DNA from: Actinomycetota bacterium
GTDB lineage: Bacteria; Actinomycetota; Acidimicrobiia; Acidimicrobiales; Ilumatobacteraceae
Assembly (NCBI GenBank): GCA_016871355.1
Contig: VFZC01000007.1
Location: 33,921 to 97,920, forward strand
DNA length: 64,000 bases
Direction: 5' to 3'
Both the position numbers and the translations under genes were made by a program. Under the pieces are notes generated by a model. It saw nothing but the letters and a program-made list of their open reading frames with translations. It had not been told where the DNA came from and did not search any database. Positions 39,418 through 47,239 of the stretch are shown in pieces. Numbering within the stretch: the first letter of the stretch is position 1; each line of letters starts with the position of its first letter.

Positions 39418-40224
39418 GTGTGGCGAAGTCTGCTGTACGTGCCGGCCGACCGGGCCGACCACTTCGTGCCCAAGGCCGAAGCGACGGCCGTGGATGCGAT
39501 CATCGTCGACCTCGAGGACGGTGTGGCTCCCGTGGCCAAGGAAGCGGCTCGTGCGCGCGTCGCCAACGTGATTCGTTCGATCGATCGGCCGGTGATCGTG
39601 CGCGTGAACAGCGGCGACGCGTTGGATTCCGACATCGAGGCCATCGCCCTGGCCAATCCGTCCGCCGTCATGCTCCCGAAGGCCACCGCTTTGTCGCTTG
39701 ACGACGCCGAGCGCAGTCTCGCTCGCCATCGCCTGCCGGTCCCCGTGATCGCACTCGTCGAATCGGCCCGTGGTCTGCTCGATCTCGAGGCGATGGCCCG
39801 TCACCGACGAGTGTCGCGCCTCGCGTTGGGTGAGGCCGATCTGCGCGCCGAACTCGGACTCGGCACACACGCCGACCATGCGCTCTGGCCGTTGCGCACG
39901 TCGGTCGTGGTGGCCTCGGCTGCTCACGGACTCGAACCGCCCATCGGTCCGGTCTCCACCGACTGGCGCGATCTCGACGACCTGCGCCGCACCAGCACCT
40001 TGCTCAGGAACGCCGGTTTCGGTGGCCGCTCGGCCATCCATCCCGATCAGGTGGACACCATCAACGACACGTTCCGCCCCAGTGCCGACGACGTGAAGGT
40101 CGCCGAACGGATCGTGGCGATCTTCGATGCCGCTCTGGCCGACGGTCGCGGCGTCGCGGTCGACGACGACGGTCGCATGATCGACGAAGCGGTCGTTCGA
40201 TCGGCTCGTCACGTTCTGTCCTGA
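39418..40224 (+). CDS. CitE/HpcH-type acyl-CoA lyase
   Basis: A 268-residue TIM-barrel lyase of the citrate lyase beta/malyl-CoA lyase family. The N-terminus WRSLLYVPADRADHFVPKAE, the DAIIVDLEDGVAP metal-site segment, VRVNSGD, ALVESARGLLDL and LALGEADLRAELG are all conserved. Family members cleave citryl-, malyl- or citramalyl-CoA. The start is GTG. It would supply a C-C cleavage for CoA-activated hydroxydiacids from the island. The 3' end overlaps the convergent hydrolase by 16 bp. Confidence 0.85.
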   Translation: MWRSLLYVPADRADHFVPKAEATAVDAIIVDLEDGVAPVAKEAARARVANVIRSIDRPVIVRVNSGDALDSDIEAIALANPSAVMLPKATALSLDDAERSLARHRLPVPVIALVESARGLLDLEAMARHRRVSRLALGEADLRAELGLGTHADHALWPLRTSVVVASAAHGLEPPIGPVSTDWRDLDDLRRTSTLLRNAGFGGRSAIHPDQVDTINDTFRPSADDVKVAERIVAIFDAALADGRGVAVDDDGRMIDEAVVRSARHVLS

Positions 40225-40856
40225 CTCGCGGCTCGCGCGATGAAATCGGCCACGGCAATCGGTGCGAGCAACGGTGCGTCGTGATGACTCGTGATCGTTT
40301 CGTACCCGCGCCCCTCGGCATCGAAGCGACGGCGACTGGCCACTGACGGAAAGAACTCCGGAGTCAGCGAGCAGAACGCGACGGAAAGGGGCACCCGCTC
40401 GTCCACCTCCACGGCGTCGAGACTCGGACCGAACGGAGTCGGCGACAACCGTTCGTTGACCCACGCCGCCAGTGACACGTCGAAACCGTTGGTCTCACCC
40501 ACGGGAGTGGCTGGAATGTCGGTCTCTCGTGGCGGTAACGACGGAGGCGGCGGCCCCGACACGTCGACCGCCCGCTGGCCACTCTCGATCACCGGGGCAT
40601 CGATCAGCACCACTCGCGACACCTGTGGCCAGCGTGCGGCGGCCCGCGCCACCACCCCACCCATCGAATGACCAACCACCACGTCGCCGGGATCGACGGC
40701 ACGAAGCACGTCGTCGACCCACTCGCTCATCGATGGTCGACCACCCCGCAGATCGATCGCCGCGGCGTTCACACCGCGCGACGACAGTTCGTGCACCACT
40801 CGATCCCACGCCCACGAACCGCGGAAGGCGCCGTGCACCAGAACGCACTTGCTCAT
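40209..40856 (-). CDS. alpha/beta hydrolase resembling plant methylesterases
   Basis: A 215-residue hydrolase. The N-terminus CVLVHGAFRGSWAWDRVVHEL closely follows the pattern of plant methylesterase/hydroxynitrile-lyase proteins (FVLVHG-x-x-GAWCW). The nucleophile is Ser64 in VVGHSMGGVV and the probable catalytic His is in TSHHDAP near residue 190. In plants one member (MES16) removes the methyl ester of fluorescent chlorophyll catabolites. Here the gene closes an operon containing a Rieske oxygenase and two RCCR-like proteins, so a similar demethylation is a natural guess (inference). It overlaps the ABM-fold gene by 4 bp. Confidence 0.82.
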   Translation of the reverse strand: MSKCVLVHGAFRGSWAWDRVVHELSSRGVNAAAIDLRGGRPSMSEWVDDVLRAVDPGDVVVGHSMGGVVARAAARWPQVSRVVLIDAPVIESGQRAVDVSGPPPPSLPPRETDIPATPVGETNGFDVSLAAWVNERLSPTPFGPSLDAVEVDERVPLSVAFCSLTPEFFPSVASRRRFDAEGRGYETITSHHDAPLLAPIAVADFIARAASQDRT

Positions 40857-41167
40857 CGATCGGTCGCGAGCAGCACGGAGAGGATCTCTTTCTGGGGATC
40901 ACGTGGTTCGATGTGTTCGCTCAGGCGCGCGATCCACGTCGCGTAATCAGGATGAGCAACCAGGTCGTCGTAGTCATCGACGCGATCGAAGAAGCGAATG
41001 TTCACGACATGGCGCGGATCGTCGTTCCCGTGCAGAAGGCGCCGTCCGCGGTAGCCGGCGATGGTCACGTGAATCGCCTCGAATTCGGCTGTGATGCGCG
41101 CATACGCGTCGGCTCGGGCCGCTGGGTCGTCGTCGAGCAACCAGGCGTGCGAGACGATCGCGATCAC
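40853..41167 (-). CDS. small dimeric alpha/beta-barrel (ABM-like) protein
   Basis: A 104-residue protein with the ferredoxin-like dimeric barrel pattern: VSHAWLLDDDPAARADAYARI, RRLLHGNDDPRHVVNIRFFDRVDDYDDLVAHPDY and a C-terminal EILSVLLATD strand. The family includes antibiotic-biosynthesis monooxygenases and haem-degrading IsdG/HmoA enzymes. The assignment is by fold pattern only. The GTG start overlaps the VOC gene stop (GTGA). A role on a tetrapyrrole-derived substrate would fit the operon. Confidence 0.6.
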   Translation of the reverse strand: MIAIVSHAWLLDDDPAARADAYARITAEFEAIHVTIAGYRGRRLLHGNDDPRHVVNIRFFDRVDDYDDLVAHPDYATWIARLSEHIEPRDPQKEILSVLLATDR

Positions 41168-41865
41168 GCCGCGATCTCGCTTCCGTCGGGTGCCGCCGCC
41201 CCGAACAGCAGCCCGGTCACCCCGGCGCCGCGAGACGTCGGTGACGCGACGTGACCCGGAAACGAAAGCAGTTCGAGTCGTGTCGATGCGCCGTCGTCGG
41301 ACGCCAGCGTGATCATGCGCAGAGGCGCATCGGCCACCGGCAGATCGAGATAGGCGCCGAGCGACGGATCGGCGAATTCGAGCGGTGGTCCGGCGGTGGC
41401 GCCGGCCGCGGTCCAGAGAGACGCCTCGACGTCGCGATCACGCACGCACCAGACCACGCTGTAGATCTCCGAGCACCAGTGCGATTCGGTGTCGAGGAGC
41501 GACGGACGGCGATGCGAACTCTCGACCATCACGACCGGCACACCGTCTGGTCCGGCCACCAGGACCTGGCGCATCCGAACCGGCCCGAGCGCGATCGCAC
41601 CGATCGCACCACCCGACCAACCGGCCACCTCGACGCGAGTCAGCGCCTCGTCGAGATCGTGAACGTACACGTCGAGGCCGCGTGGTCCGAGATCCCAACC
41701 TCGGCGCACGACACCCTGCGCATTCGAACGGGAGATGCGTACGGATGCTCCCGCCGAACGCGACAACACATCATCACCGCCGTCGACGTAACCGAACACC
41801 GCGAAGAAGTCGCGAGTGGCCGCCGGATCCGACGCCGCGACATCGATCCGGCGGATCGGCAGCAT
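41164..41865 (-). CDS. VOC (glyoxalase/dioxygenase) superfamily protein
   Basis: A 233-residue protein with two VOC-type beta-alpha-beta modules: IRRIDVAASDPAATRDFFAVFGYVDGG at the N-terminus, LDVYVHDLDEALTRVEVAGWSGG in the middle and IYSVVWCVRDRDVEASLWTAAGATAGP for the second half. Metal-ligand positions cannot be fixed by eye. VOC proteins include ring-cleaving dioxygenases, isomerases and binding proteins. The ATG at 41865 shares a base with the preceding stop (TGATG). Confidence 0.72.
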   Translation of the reverse strand: MLPIRRIDVAASDPAATRDFFAVFGYVDGGDDVLSRSAGASVRISRSNAQGVVRRGWDLGPRGLDVYVHDLDEALTRVEVAGWSGGAIGAIALGPVRMRQVLVAGPDGVPVVMVESSHRRPSLLDTESHWCSEIYSVVWCVRDRDVEASLWTAAGATAGPPLEFADPSLGAYLDLPVADAPLRMITLASDDGASTRLELLSFPGHVASPTSRGAGVTGLLFGAAAPDGSEIAA

Positions 41866-42797
41866 CAGTCCCCTTGCCAGGCGAGTGCGCCGTAGAGCAT
41901 GTAGCGCATCCGGTCGCTCTCGATCCACTTCCAGCAGGCCGACATCGACAACTTGTCGTCGTACAGGAACTCACGACCTTGGATCTTGGTGGCCTCACCG
42001 AAGATGTGCTGAGCCGTGTACAAGGCCCGACCGTACGCGCGACCGTTGCCGTAGAGACCAGGCCCGTCGAAGGTGTGCAGGTTTCCGTCGTGATACCGAT
42101 CGAACGTGTACTGCTTGTTGATCAGGCCCGAGAGCTTCACGGTCTGGCGCGCCCGCAAGAGGCTGGTGGGCTCGTGACGGATGGAGATGTTCACTTCGCC
42201 GACCGGCTGCTGATCGGAACCGTACGCGCGCATGGTTCCGGACCAGGTGCCACTCTGCTTGGGCGGAAGGGTGTGCGGCATGCGACCGGCCTGGGCCTCG
42301 GCATCGCAGAAGGCGTCGATGCGCTGGCGCGTCGCCGCGTTCGTCTCGTAGTCGAACGCAACCTTGTACACGCCGTTCATGACCGCGACGATCGTCTGGC
42401 CTTCGAACAACAGCGACGAGTACACCTGCGTCTCGCCGTCGTCGAGGATGTGCACCATGGTGCGCAGGTCGGCCTGCCACGCCGGCGAGTAGTAGTTGGC
42501 GTCCACCAACATCCCGTACGGATGACCCGCCCCCACGAAGTCGGGACCGAGATAGATGCGATCACGGTCGCTGTCGAGCAGTTCGAACGCGAACTCGCTG
42601 AATTCCATGCGATTGCGCAACGGGCCGTCGTTGTCGAACTTGGTGTGCATGTAATAAATGGTCTTGTCGCCCTCTTTGCGCGACGACCGTGACACCTTGA
42701 TCCAGCCGGTGTGGTTACCGTTCGGATCCCAGACCGACGGACGGCCGTACCACTCACCTTCGATGGTCTGCTGCCACTTGCTCGTATCGTTCGACAT
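41865..42797 (-). CDS. two-domain calycin-like protein (DUF3598-like)
   Basis: A 310-residue protein of beta-rich lipocalin-like character: QQTIEGEWYGRPSVWDPNG at the start, YYMHTKFDNDGPLRNRMEFSEF, QVYSSLLFEGQTIVAVMNG, then a second barrel-like half from about residue 180 (SGTWSGTMRAYGSDQQPVGE to the end). The style resembles DUF3598 proteins of cyanobacteria and plastids and, more loosely, bilin-lyase calycins. No catalytic motif is visible. Lying between an RCCR-like gene and a VOC gene, it may carry a hydrophobic tetrapyrrole product (speculative). A GAGGGGA site precedes the ATG. Confidence 0.6.
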   Translation of the reverse strand: MSNDTSKWQQTIEGEWYGRPSVWDPNGNHTGWIKVSRSSRKEGDKTIYYMHTKFDNDGPLRNRMEFSEFAFELLDSDRDRIYLGPDFVGAGHPYGMLVDANYYSPAWQADLRTMVHILDDGETQVYSSLLFEGQTIVAVMNGVYKVAFDYETNAATRQRIDAFCDAEAQAGRMPHTLPPKQSGTWSGTMRAYGSDQQPVGEVNISIRHEPTSLLRARQTVKLSGLINKQYTFDRYHDGNLHTFDGPGLYGNGRAYGRALYTAQHIFGEATKIQGREFLYDDKLSMSACWKWIESDRMRYMLYGALAWQGD

Positions 42798-42812
42798 GTC
42801 CCCTCGCTTGTG

Positions 42813-43562
42813 TCACTTCGCTGGCGTCGCCAGCTTCGATCTGAGAACTTCGGCCTTCTCGGCCCCGATCAACTGGCCGACGCGACCCCACACCGGATCG
42901 ACCGTCGGATCGAACACGATGGCTCGGTTACGGCGATCACGATCGGCGATCTGATCGGGACCCACGCCGTCGAGAACGTCGTTCGGGACACCGCTCGTCA
43001 CGAGCGACAACCAGTGGTCGCGATACGCGGTCACCGCGGTCTCCACACTGCGGAACGCCGATTCGTCGGCCCGGTGCACGACCATCCACGCCGACATCAC
43101 CGCGTACTGCGTCGGACTCAGATGCGCCGGCTCGAGTCCGGCGATGGTCTGGGCCTCGGCACGAATGGCGGTGAGCGGTTCGAAACAGTGGCGTAGGTAA
43201 CCGAGGTGTGCACCGAGATCGAGTTTCGGAATGAGATCGAGGTGGAAGGCGAACGCCGCCTGCGCACCCGGTTGGCCGCCACCCGCCACTGAATCGATCG
43301 TGAAGTGCGGAACCGCCGACGTGACCGGCGAGAACGCGAACATCATGTGGCTGTCGAGGCCGATGGGTGGAACCGACAACCCGATGTAGACGAGATCGAC
43401 CGCTCCGGTCCACCAACGCATCCGACCCACCGGAGCGTCCGGCATCATCGGACTGGTGAGCACGTGCAAGGCGTCCGGTGCCTCGCCCGCGGTCTCCACC
43501 AATCCGAGACGATCGACGATCGTCTCGACCGAACGCCAACACAGATCGAACGACACGCTCAC
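42813..43562 (-). CDS. RCCR/bilin-reductase-like protein 2
   Basis: A 249-residue protein that I read as a distant member of the red chlorophyll catabolite reductase/ferredoxin-dependent bilin reductase fold. VPHFTID (Asp90) aligns with the plant PNFVVE segment that holds a catalytic Glu. FHLDLIPKLDLGAHLGYL (107-123) aligns with LILDLPHRKDLVLNPDYL of Arabidopsis RCCR. LSPTQYAVMSAWMVVHRA aligns with VSPSLFVRSAFSPTA. RDRRNRAIVFDPTVDP recalls the late RRD segment. It would reduce an open-chain tetrapyrrole with ferredoxin electrons. The GTG start overlaps the Rieske stop as GTGA. The alignment is by eye only. Confidence 0.6.
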   Translation of the reverse strand: MSVSFDLCWRSVETIVDRLGLVETAGEAPDALHVLTSPMMPDAPVGRMRWWTGAVDLVYIGLSVPPIGLDSHMMFAFSPVTSAVPHFTIDSVAGGGQPGAQAAFAFHLDLIPKLDLGAHLGYLRHCFEPLTAIRAEAQTIAGLEPAHLSPTQYAVMSAWMVVHRADESAFRSVETAVTAYRDHWLSLVTSGVPNDVLDGVGPDQIADRDRRNRAIVFDPTVDPVWGRVGQLIGAEKAEVLRSKLATPAK

Positions 43563-44749
43563 GCGCGCTCGACCTCTCGTCGTTCGCGCAAGGCTTCCTT
43601 CGCTTCGAGTTCCTTGAGCACCCACGCGTTGGCCAATTCGGGATTGGCGCGGCGCGCCGGTGACGGCACCACCTTGGCGCCTTCGTAACGACCCGTGCCC
43701 ACGACGTGCTCGTCGATCAGCCAACCGCGATCGATGTTGCCTTGACGCCAACGGCGATACGCCAACTGAACGGCGTCACTCTTCACCTGCAGTTCGGCCG
43801 ACAGATCGAACGGCACCAATTCGGGGCGCTGGCCCTCGACGGTGGCTCGATCTTCGTAGAAGATCTTCATGGTGCGCTTGTACGAGTCCTTGTCGGCGCG
43901 CAGCAACGTGATGGCCCACGGCTGTGTGAAGAATGTCCGCATCATCGTCCACTTCGAGATCGAGTGGTTCTCGTCGACCGGCACCACGGCCGTGAAGATG
44001 GTCATCACACCGATCGGCAGGTTCACCTGCAAGAAGGTGATGTTGGGGAAGAACACGCCGTTTCCGGTGGCAACCGGTGGGCGCTCCTTGCCGCGACGCA
44101 GAACCTTCCAGATGCCCTTGGGATCGGGCGGTTCGAGATGCACCACGTACGTGGCACCCATCAGATGGTCGCCGACTCGGTGTTCCACGAGATCGAAGTC
44201 CTCGATCTCGGGCTTGTTCGGGTTACCGAAACTGGTGGAGTGCACGAACGGTGCGTGGGCGGCATCGGCGCCGTTCTCGATCACTCGCTCGTAGTTGGCG
44301 TTCCAGGCGAACTCGCCTTGCACGATCCGATTGCCTTCGGCACGGGCCTCACACGTGTCGGCCATCCCAGGTAGTTCGGCCAGCGGCGGCCGCTCGTTCT
44401 CGGGAAGGTCGCCGAAGAACACGAACACGTACCCGTACTTCTCGACACACGGGTAGTTGTCGACGCGGGCCTTCTTCGGAATCGGAGATCCCGCCTTGTT
44501 GGCGGGGATCTTCACACAGGCGCCATCGGTGTCGAACTGCCAACCGTGGTACGGGCACTCGACGCAATCGCCCACGACCTTGCCGCCGGCCAGCGACGCA
44601 CCACGATGGATGCAGATGTCGCTGTGGCACACGATCTCGCCTTTGGTGTTGCGGTACAGGACGAGATCCTGTCCGAACAACCGCACCTGATGCGGCTTCG
44701 AGCCGATCACGTGACCGAACTCGACTGCATACCACTGGTTCTTGATCAT
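43559..44749 (-). CDS. Rieske mononuclear iron oxygenase, pheophorbide-oxygenase-like
   Basis: A 396-residue oxygenase component. The Rieske cluster ligands are Cys46-x-His48 and Cys65-x2-His68 (CIHRG, CPYHGW). The mononuclear iron site has Asp162-x2-His165-x4-His170 (ADAAHAPFVH). Segments such as GACVKIPANKAGSPIPKKARVDNYP and KYGYVFVFFGDLPENERPP are typical of the group containing plant PaO, TIC55 and cyanobacterial relatives. In plants PaO opens the chlorin ring of pheophorbide a. No C-terminal membrane anchor or CxxC is seen, so it is soluble and not a close PaO orthologue. Lying between two RCCR-like genes, it is likely to supply their substrate (inference). AAGGAG precedes the ATG. Confidence 0.85.
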   Translation of the reverse strand: MIKNQWYAVEFGHVIGSKPHQVRLFGQDLVLYRNTKGEIVCHSDICIHRGASLAGGKVVGDCVECPYHGWQFDTDGACVKIPANKAGSPIPKKARVDNYPCVEKYGYVFVFFGDLPENERPPLAELPGMADTCEARAEGNRIVQGEFAWNANYERVIENGADAAHAPFVHSTSFGNPNKPEIEDFDLVEHRVGDHLMGATYVVHLEPPDPKGIWKVLRRGKERPPVATGNGVFFPNITFLQVNLPIGVMTIFTAVVPVDENHSISKWTMMRTFFTQPWAITLLRADKDSYKRTMKIFYEDRATVEGQRPELVPFDLSAELQVKSDAVQLAYRRWRQGNIDRGWLIDEHVVGTGRYEGAKVVPSPARRANPELANAWVLKELEAKEALRERREVERA

Positions 44750-44761
44750 GATGTCTCCTTG

Positions 44762-45595
44762 TCAGCCGATCCGGGCTTTCGAACCGTCGGGTCTCGCGAT
44801 CCGGCGATCGCCGCCCCACAACGCGCGCACGAGGCGCTCGGTCATCTCCTCACCGAAGAAGCGCACACCGATCACGTTGGCCGGATCGCGGTCGGCCACC
44901 GTGCGGCGAACGAGAAGATCGCGCTCGGCCAACGAACGTCGTTCGGCCGTCGGCACCGGATCGCCCGTCTTCAGATGGTCGAGCCAGGCATCGACGCGAC
45001 CTTGCGCCAACCTCAGCATCTTGTCGACCGCGTCGTCGGTGCGTTTGACGACACAGCACAACGCGGTGTTCGACACCGCTTGCCGGACGTAGAGCGTCTG
45101 ACTGACGAACGGCGAGAAGTTGGGGTCTTCGCGAATGGCCATGAACTCGGCGTTGTGCGGCTCGTAGTACCGATCGAGGTAATCGGGTCGGGCCAGCAGA
45201 TCGACTCGGGGCACGTAGTCGACGAAGTACCAATAGTCGGGAATCGTTCCGACCGCGATTCCGAGATGCGGCACGTACGTGTGCGGCCCGAGGTACGCGG
45301 TGAGGTGCAAGTTGGTGAAGCCGATCGACGGATTGCCGATCCAGGAATGGATCATCCAGTCGACCTCGGGTCCGACGAACGCGTTGAGGCTGCCTTTCGG
45401 CCCGCCCTCCACTCCGTACGCGGCGAACTCGTTGGTGGACGGATCGGGTTCGACCGGCAGCACCGCGGTGATCTGATCGAACATCTTCTGCAGTCCGGCC
45501 TGCAATACTCCGAACTCGCGCGTGACGTCGAGCGGTCCCGCTTCGTCGTGGATGTCGACGATCGACTTCGTCGTCTCCGTGGCCCCTCCGGACAT
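44762..45595 (-). CDS. red chlorophyll catabolite reductase-like protein 1
   Basis: A 277-residue protein with clear by-eye similarity to plant RCCR across its C-terminal two thirds: MIHSWIGNPS (81-90) to GSWIHCKIPT; VDYVPRVDLLARPDYLDRYY (125-144) to LDLPHRKDLVLNPDYLKEYY; FSPFVSQTLYVRQAVSNTA (160-178) to NPYVSPSLFVRSAFSPTA; ERDLLVRR...VRFFGEEMTERLVRAL (224-259) to RRD...FPRMFGEEVSSRVVHAI. The plant sequence is quoted from memory. In plants the enzyme reduces red chlorophyll catabolite to a fluorescent phyllobilin. At the site of the plant catalytic Glu this protein has Ala (PHLGIA). It heads the operon, 20 bp from a perfect 25-bp palindrome, with a strong GGGGAGGGGA site. Confidence 0.78.
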   Translation of the reverse strand: MSGGATETTKSIVDIHDEAGPLDVTREFGVLQAGLQKMFDQITAVLPVEPDPSTNEFAAYGVEGGPKGSLNAFVGPEVDWMIHSWIGNPSIGFTNLHLTAYLGPHTYVPHLGIAVGTIPDYWYFVDYVPRVDLLARPDYLDRYYEPHNAEFMAIREDPNFSPFVSQTLYVRQAVSNTALCCVVKRTDDAVDKMLRLAQGRVDAWLDHLKTGDPVPTAERRSLAERDLLVRRTVADRDPANVIGVRFFGEEMTERLVRALWGGDRRIARPDGSKARIG

Positions 45596-45615
45596 GTCCC
45601 CTCCCCTTCGAACGA

Positions 45616-45640
45616 GTTTGCGGAACGCCGTTCCGCAAAC
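45616..45640. promoter_or_regulatory. IclR-type operator copy c, perfect 25-bp palindrome
   Basis: The core CGGAACGCCGTTCCG (45621-45635) is extended by GTTTG on one side and CAAAC on the other, giving perfect 11-bp arms around a 3-bp spacer. It lies between the end of the LLM oxidoreductase gene and the start of the RCCR-like gene, 20 bp before that ATG, so it probably overlaps the promoter of the RCCR-Rieske operon. Confidence 0.75.
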
Positions 45641-45644
45641 GACC

Positions 45645-46658
45645 TTAGCCCACGATCAGGCCGCACTCCCTCAACGCCGGTGCGACGGCGGCCGGTCCGT
45701 TCGGATCAGCCGCATGCGCCGGCAACATGAACGACAATCCGTCGAGGCCCGACCCCCCGCAGAGACCACCGAGGCGATCGGCCACTTCGGCGTGGGTGCC
45801 AACGATCATGCGCGCAGTGAGCCCGGCCCGAAAGCCCGGATCGTCGAGTTGAGCCGGATCCATACCGCGTCCGGCGACCATGCGACGCAACAAGTCGTCC
45901 ACCTCTTTCTCGGTCGGAGCGGTCACCAACGATGCCAGCAGTGTGACGTTGATCGAATCTCGTGACCGACCCGCGTCGTCGAGCGCGCGTTCGAGCACGG
46001 CCATCTTGTGCGGCACTTCGTCGACCGTGCAGTTGAAGTTGATCGCATCGGCGACTCGCGCCGCCAGCGGAATGGTCTTGCGCTCACCCGATCCTCCGAT
46101 GACGATCGGCGGACCACCCGCGCGCAGCGGCGCGGGAACGTTCACGAGACTCTCGGTGCGGAAGTGGCGACCCGACACGGTGGTCTCGGCCTGGGTGAAC
46201 ATTCCGCGCAGAATTTGCACACCCTCGTCCAGCATTTCGAAGCGCTGCGAGACGGACGGAAACTCGAAGCCGAAGGCTCGGTGTTCTTCTTCGTACCAAG
46301 CCGCACCGATTCCGCAGATGGCCCGACCGCGCGACACGACATCGAGGGTCGTGATCATCTTCCCGAGCATGGCCGGGTTGCGGTAGGTCACCCCGGTGAC
46401 GAGGGTTCCGAGATTCACGCGCTGGGTTCGTGCCGCCAGAGCCGACAAGAGCATGTAGCCCTCCAGCATCGGTTGACGCGAACCGCCCAGGAAGATGAGT
46501 TGGTAGAAGTGATCCATCACGAAGACCGTGTCGAATCCGGCTTTCTCGGCCGACTGCGTGTAGCTCGAGACGTGCTCGAAGAGGCCGTCGTCGGGCACTC
46601 CCAGGCCGTGGAAGGTGGGCATTTGCAGCGCCGCGCGAACCAAGGTGCGATTCGTCAT
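45645..46658 (-). CDS. LLM-class flavin/F420-dependent oxidoreductase
   Basis: A 337-residue luciferase-like monooxygenase-fold protein. HVSSYTQSAEKAGFDTVFVMDHF near residue 30, RTQRVNLGTLVTGVTYRNPAMLGK near residue 80 and the GRAICGIGAAWYEEEHRAFGFEFPS motif near residue 115 are typical of F420-dependent members in Actinobacteria. It would perform a hydride-transfer reduction or an oxygenation. It is the last gene of operon E. Its ATG overlaps the preceding stop (ATGA) and its own TAA lies beside the 25-bp palindrome of the next operon. Confidence 0.83.
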   Translation of the reverse strand: MTNRTLVRAALQMPTFHGLGVPDDGLFEHVSSYTQSAEKAGFDTVFVMDHFYQLIFLGGSRQPMLEGYMLLSALAARTQRVNLGTLVTGVTYRNPAMLGKMITTLDVVSRGRAICGIGAAWYEEEHRAFGFEFPSVSQRFEMLDEGVQILRGMFTQAETTVSGRHFRTESLVNVPAPLRAGGPPIVIGGSGERKTIPLAARVADAINFNCTVDEVPHKMAVLERALDDAGRSRDSINVTLLASLVTAPTEKEVDDLLRRMVAGRGMDPAQLDDPGFRAGLTARMIVGTHAEVADRLGGLCGGSGLDGLSFMLPAHAADPNGPAAVAPALRECGLIVG

Positions 46659-47239
46659 GACAATCCCTTCGTGTAGTCGTTCACGGTGACCACATCGGCC
46701 ACACCCGACAGGCTGACCAGAGTCGCGTCGTGAACCTGGGGGTCGAACGCCGCACATCCGTCGGAGAGCAACCGAACGTGGAAACCACGGGCGTGAGCGT
46801 CACGTACCGTCGAGGCCACCCCACCATTGGTCACGATGCCCGCCACGGTCACGTGATCGACGTCCCATTGGCGCAGCAACCATTCGAGGCGAGTGTGCAA
46901 GAACGCGGAGTAGGCGACCTTCTCCACCACGGAATCGGTTGGTTGCAGTTCATCGACCACCGAATGCCCCCACGAACCAGCGGCGAAATCTCCGCGACGC
47001 AGGAACGGACGCAGTGAACGCAGATGTTCGGCAACCATCGGATCGCCGTGTCGATCGGGCACGAGTGTGAAACAGGTGGCGATCACGGGAACGCCGTGGC
47101 GACGCGCGGCCGCCACCGTGGGCGCCAGACGAGCGGGAAGAGCTCGCGCGGCTTCGCTCACCGCTCCCCCTCGCGCGTACGCGCCGTCGGGATGCAGGAA
47201 GTCGTTCTGCAGATCGACGAGAAGCAAGGCCGACGTCAT
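46655..47239 (-). CDS. isochorismatase-family protein lacking the nucleophilic Cys
   Basis: A 194-residue cysteine-hydrolase-fold protein. Asp9 (LLLVDLQNDF) and Lys107 (VVEKVAYSAF) of the catalytic triad are present. The position usually held by Cys reads VTNGGVAST, with Gly140. It is therefore either a true isochorismatase-like enzyme using activated water or an inactive or binding subunit. It differs from the paralogue at 30097-30726, which keeps Cys. It overlaps hyuA by 4 bp and would act directly after the HyuA/HyuB ring opening. Confidence 0.78.
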   Translation of the reverse strand: MTSALLLVDLQNDFLHPDGAYARGGAVSEAARALPARLAPTVAAARRHGVPVIATCFTLVPDRHGDPMVAEHLRSLRPFLRRGDFAAGSWGHSVVDELQPTDSVVEKVAYSAFLHTRLEWLLRQWDVDHVTVAGIVTNGGVASTVRDAHARGFHVRLLSDGCAAFDPQVHDATLVSLSGVADVVTVNDYTKGLS

